Shown here piece after piece: positions 56,714 through 64,000 of a stretch of DNA of 64,000 bases. The stretch covers positions 62,001 to 126,000 of the forward strand of contig NZ_BOOK01000018.1 in NCBI RefSeq assembly GCF_016863195.1, read 5' to 3'. The notes beneath the pieces are model-generated. The model searched no databases and had not been told where the DNA came from. It was given only the letters and a program-made list of their open reading frames with translations. The translations under genes were made by a program, and so were the position numbers. This DNA is from Paraplanobispora takensis (GTDB lineage Bacteria; Actinomycetota; Actinomycetes; Streptosporangiales; Streptosporangiaceae). The stretch's first letter is position 1. Every line of letters starts with the position of its first letter.

Positions 56714-56751
56714 TATTCTCATCTTTGATATTGATGTCAAATATGAGAATA
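56714..56751. promoter_or_regulatory. Nested palindrome between divergent hydrolase and HTH regulator
   Basis: Outer arms TATTCTCAT (56714-56722) and ATGAGAATA (56743-56751) pair perfectly. Inside, TTTGA and TCAAA form a second pair around TATTGATG. It is the most AT-rich stretch in this part of the window and ends 7 bases before the regulator start codon. It probably binds the ArsR-like regulator. Confidence 0.75.
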
Positions 56752-57257
56752 TTGACCTATGAAGACGACGGCTGATCTCCTGCTCCACCCGGTACGGCTG
56801 CGCATCGTCCAAGCCCTGCTGGGCGACCGTCACATGACCACGGCGGCCCTGGCGGCCGACCTCTCCGACGTCTCCACCGCCACGCTCTACCGGCACGTCG
56901 GCACGCTGGCGGACGCCGGGGTCCTGGAGGTGGTGGACGAGCAGAAGGTGCGCGGCGCGGTGGAGCGCACCTACGCGCTGCGCCTGTCCGCGGCCCAGGT
57001 CGCCGAGGAGGATCTGGCCGCGATGTCCCCCCAGGACCACCGGCAGGCGTTCACGGCGTTCGTGGCCGGACTGCTGTCCGACTTCGACCGCTACACCGAA
57101 CGGGGGGACATCGACCTGGGCCGCGACGGCGTCGGCTACCGCCAGGCCGCGCTGTGGCTGTCGGACGAGGAACTGGCCGAGTTCGCGGCGGACCTGCGCA
57201 AGGTGTTCGCCGCCAGGACGGGCAACGGCCCCGGCGACGGACGGGTGCGCAGGCTCA

Positions 57258-62787
<5,530 letters not shown>

Positions 62788-62804
<17 letters not shown>

Positions 62805-62842
62805 CGGCGGACCTCCGGAGTGGCGGACTCGGTCATCGGCGG
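62788..62842. repeat. 32-bp direct duplication over an NRPS start site
   Basis: GTGGCGGACTCGGTCATCGGCGG (23 bp) occurs at 62788-62810 and 62820-62842, so a unit of 32 bp is partly duplicated. One copy carries the NRPS start codon and the other gives an identical ATG in another frame. Next to it, 62844-62861 holds a GTGAAGAAC doublet on the minus strand. Confidence 0.9.
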
Positions 62843-62878
62843 GTTCTTCACGTTCTTCACGGACGGCGGGGTGATCAT
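62801..62878 (-). CDS. 25-residue micro-ORF coupled to the NRPS start
   Basis: ATG 62878 to TGA 62801 encodes 25 residues (MITPPSVKNVK... ending PEVRR). The ATG overlaps the stop of the 15-residue ORF before it. Its own TGA overlaps the ATG of the NRPS-MFS gene, both as ATGA. GGGAGA precedes its start by about 8 bases. It has no known homologue that I recognise. It may be a translational relay rather than a functional peptide. Confidence 0.45.
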
Positions 62879-62922
62879 CCGGCGGTCTCCCGGCGGGCTT
62901 CTGCGTACTGCGGGACGGTCAC
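62875..62922 (-). CDS. 15-residue micro-ORF between NRPS genes
   Basis: GTG 62922 to TGA 62875 encodes MTVPQYAEARRETAG. The start overlaps the stop of the upstream NRPS gene (GTGA), and the stop overlaps the next micro-ORF (ATGA). It completes an unbroken reading path across the 114-base gap. Peptide function is doubtful; coupling is the simpler reading. Confidence 0.4.
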   Translation of the reverse strand: MTVPQYAEARRETAG

Positions 62923-64000
62923 CGGACGGCCTCCCCTGCGGAGAGCCGGGCCGTGACCTCGTCGTCGGAGAGCTCGTCGATCTCGGCCGCGATGAGCTCC
63001 TCGACGGCCTCGGCCAGCTCGGCGACGGTGCGCCGGACGAAGAGGGTCTTCAGCGGGACCTGGACCTCGACCGCCGTGCGCAGCCGCGCCGTCACCCGGG
63101 TCGCGAGCAGCGAGTGCCCGCCCAGGGCGAAGAAGTCGTCGAAGGCGCCGATCCGGTCCCGCCCGAGGACCTCCGACCACACCTCGGCGACCAGCTCCTC
63201 GGCGTCCGAGCGGGGGGCGACGTAGGCGGTGGCCCGGACCTCGGGCCGCGGCAGCGCGGCCCGGTCCACCTTGCCGTTCACCGTCATGGGCAGGGCCGCC
63301 ACCGTCATCCAGAACGTCGGGACCATGTACGGCGGCAGCGAGGCGGCCAGGTGGCGGCGCAGCTCCGCCTCGTCCGGCGGGAGCGCCGCGCCCGCTTCGG
63401 CCTCCGGGCCGGGGGAGGGGACGACGTAGGCGGCCAGGGTCTCCCCGTGCGCCAGCACCGCCGCCTGCGCGACCCGGGGATGCCCGGTGAGCAGCGCCTC
63501 GATCTCGCCCGGCTCGACCCGGAAGCCGCGCACCTTCACCTGGTCGTCCATCCGGCCGAGGAACTCCAGCCGGCCGTCGGCCCGCCACCGGGCCCGGTCG
63601 CCGGTGCGGTAGAGCCGCGAGCCGGGCGGGCCCCACGGGTCGGGGACGAACCGCTCGGCGGTCAGCGCCGGCCGGCCCAGATAGCCGCGGGCCACGCCGT
63701 CGCCGCCCACGCACAGCTCGCCCGCCGCGCCGCGCGGCACCGGCTCGCCGTGGGCGTCGAGCAGGTGGACCGAGGTCGCCGAGATCGGGCGGCCGATGGG
63801 CGGGCGCTCCTCGCCGGTCGCCTCGGCGGCCGTCGCGATGATCGTCGCCTCGGTCGGGCCGTAGGTGTTGACCAGCCGGACCCGGTCGCCGAAGCGCTCC
63901 CGCCAGCGGCGCACGGCCGAGCCGTACAGCTGCTCGCCGCCGAGGATGACCAGGCGGAGCGTGTTGGGCCAGGTCACCTCGTCGATCACCTCGACCAGGC
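62919..64000 (-). CDS. NRPS, partial: A domain end and carrier
   Basis: At least 360 residues of a synthetase whose N-terminus lies beyond the window. The visible part is the second half of an A domain: [51 protein letters not shown] and NGKVDRAALP. A carrier follows ([16 protein letters not shown]), then a C-terminal tail (EIDELSDDEVTARLSAGE) that could be a docking or linker element. Pocket residues readable here are I, G, T, I, I; the substrate is not assignable. It stops 114 bases before the Ser module. Confidence 0.92.
   Translation of the reverse strand, partial: LVEVIDEVTWPNTLRLVILGGEQLYGSAVRRWRERFGDRVRLVNTYGPTEATIIATAAEATGEERPPIGRPISATSVHLLDAHGEPVPRGAAGELCVGGDGVARGYLGRPALTAERFVPDPWGPPGSRLYRTGDRARWRADGRLEFLGRMDDQVKVRGFRVEPGEIEALLTGHPRVAQAAVLAHGETLAAYVVPSPGPEAEAGAALPPDEAELRRHLAASLPPYMVPTFWMTVAALPMTVNGKVDRAALPRPEVRATAYVAPRSDAEELVAEVWSEVLGRDRIGAFDDFFALGGHSLLATRVTARLRTAVEVQVPLKTLFVRRTVAELAEAVEELIAAEIDELSDDEVTARLSAGEAVR

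Overview
The window is 64 kb of very GC-rich DNA, with GTG and TTG starts, ATGA/GTGA overlaps, mycothiol-type and F420/FMN-type enzymes, and DtxR/IdeR-style iron boxes. This points to a filamentous actinomycete. A Streptosporangiales-like host is my inference, not proven.

Left part (0-12.8 kb): small housekeeping and membrane genes and a tRNA-Lys(CTT) come first. They are followed by a YtrA-type GntR/ABC transporter operon whose operator lies across its own promoter. An iron-uptake block comes next: a siderophore-binding lipoprotein diverges from a fused FecCD permease, a Fes-type esterase and an M20 amidohydrolase, with two tandem iron boxes between them. A small secreted RTX-like protein and an Rpn-family nuclease complete the section.

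Siderophore operon (12.9-25.9 kb, leftward): dhbA, dhbC, dhbE, dhbB (isochorismatase), a free aryl carrier protein, a two-module NRPS (C-A-T-C-A-T-TE), MbtH and an MFS exporter. Most joints are 4-14 bp overlaps and two iron boxes sit upstream. The second adenylation domain reads as Thr and the first probably as a basic amino acid. The likely product is a DHB-basic-Thr catecholate, possibly a trilactone like griseobactin. The uptake block beside it carries the matching import and release enzymes, but no ATPase.

Middle (26-46 kb): a SNF2 ATPase, a heparinase-like lyase, and an ECF sigma factor with its CU044_5270-type partner. Next is a decayed patch: an IS transposase remnant, a type I methyltransferase relic broken by an internal deletion, a HEPN protein and a Panacea-domain antitoxin. 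After these come AraC and a second RTX-like protein. Form I RuBisCO (rbcLS) follows with a divergent LysR (CbbR-like) regulator, and 5 kb further on a phosphoribulokinase. The two signature Calvin-cycle enzymes are therefore both present. A two-component system and a TetR/RidA pair lie between them.

Right part (46-57 kb): universal stress protein, LLM oxidoreductase, epoxide hydrolase, mycothiol-dependent enzyme, a membrane protein with a broken paralogue 2 kb away, a peptidoglycan amidase, DinB, VOC, an alpha/beta hydrolase and an HTH regulator with a nested palindrome.

Right edge (57.3-64 kb, leftward): a second NRPS locus running off the window. Its last protein is a C-A(Ser)-T-TE module fused to a complete MFS exporter, and its thioesterase has Cys in place of the usual Ser. 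Two tiny ORFs tile the gap between the two NRPS genes through three consecutive 4-base overlaps.
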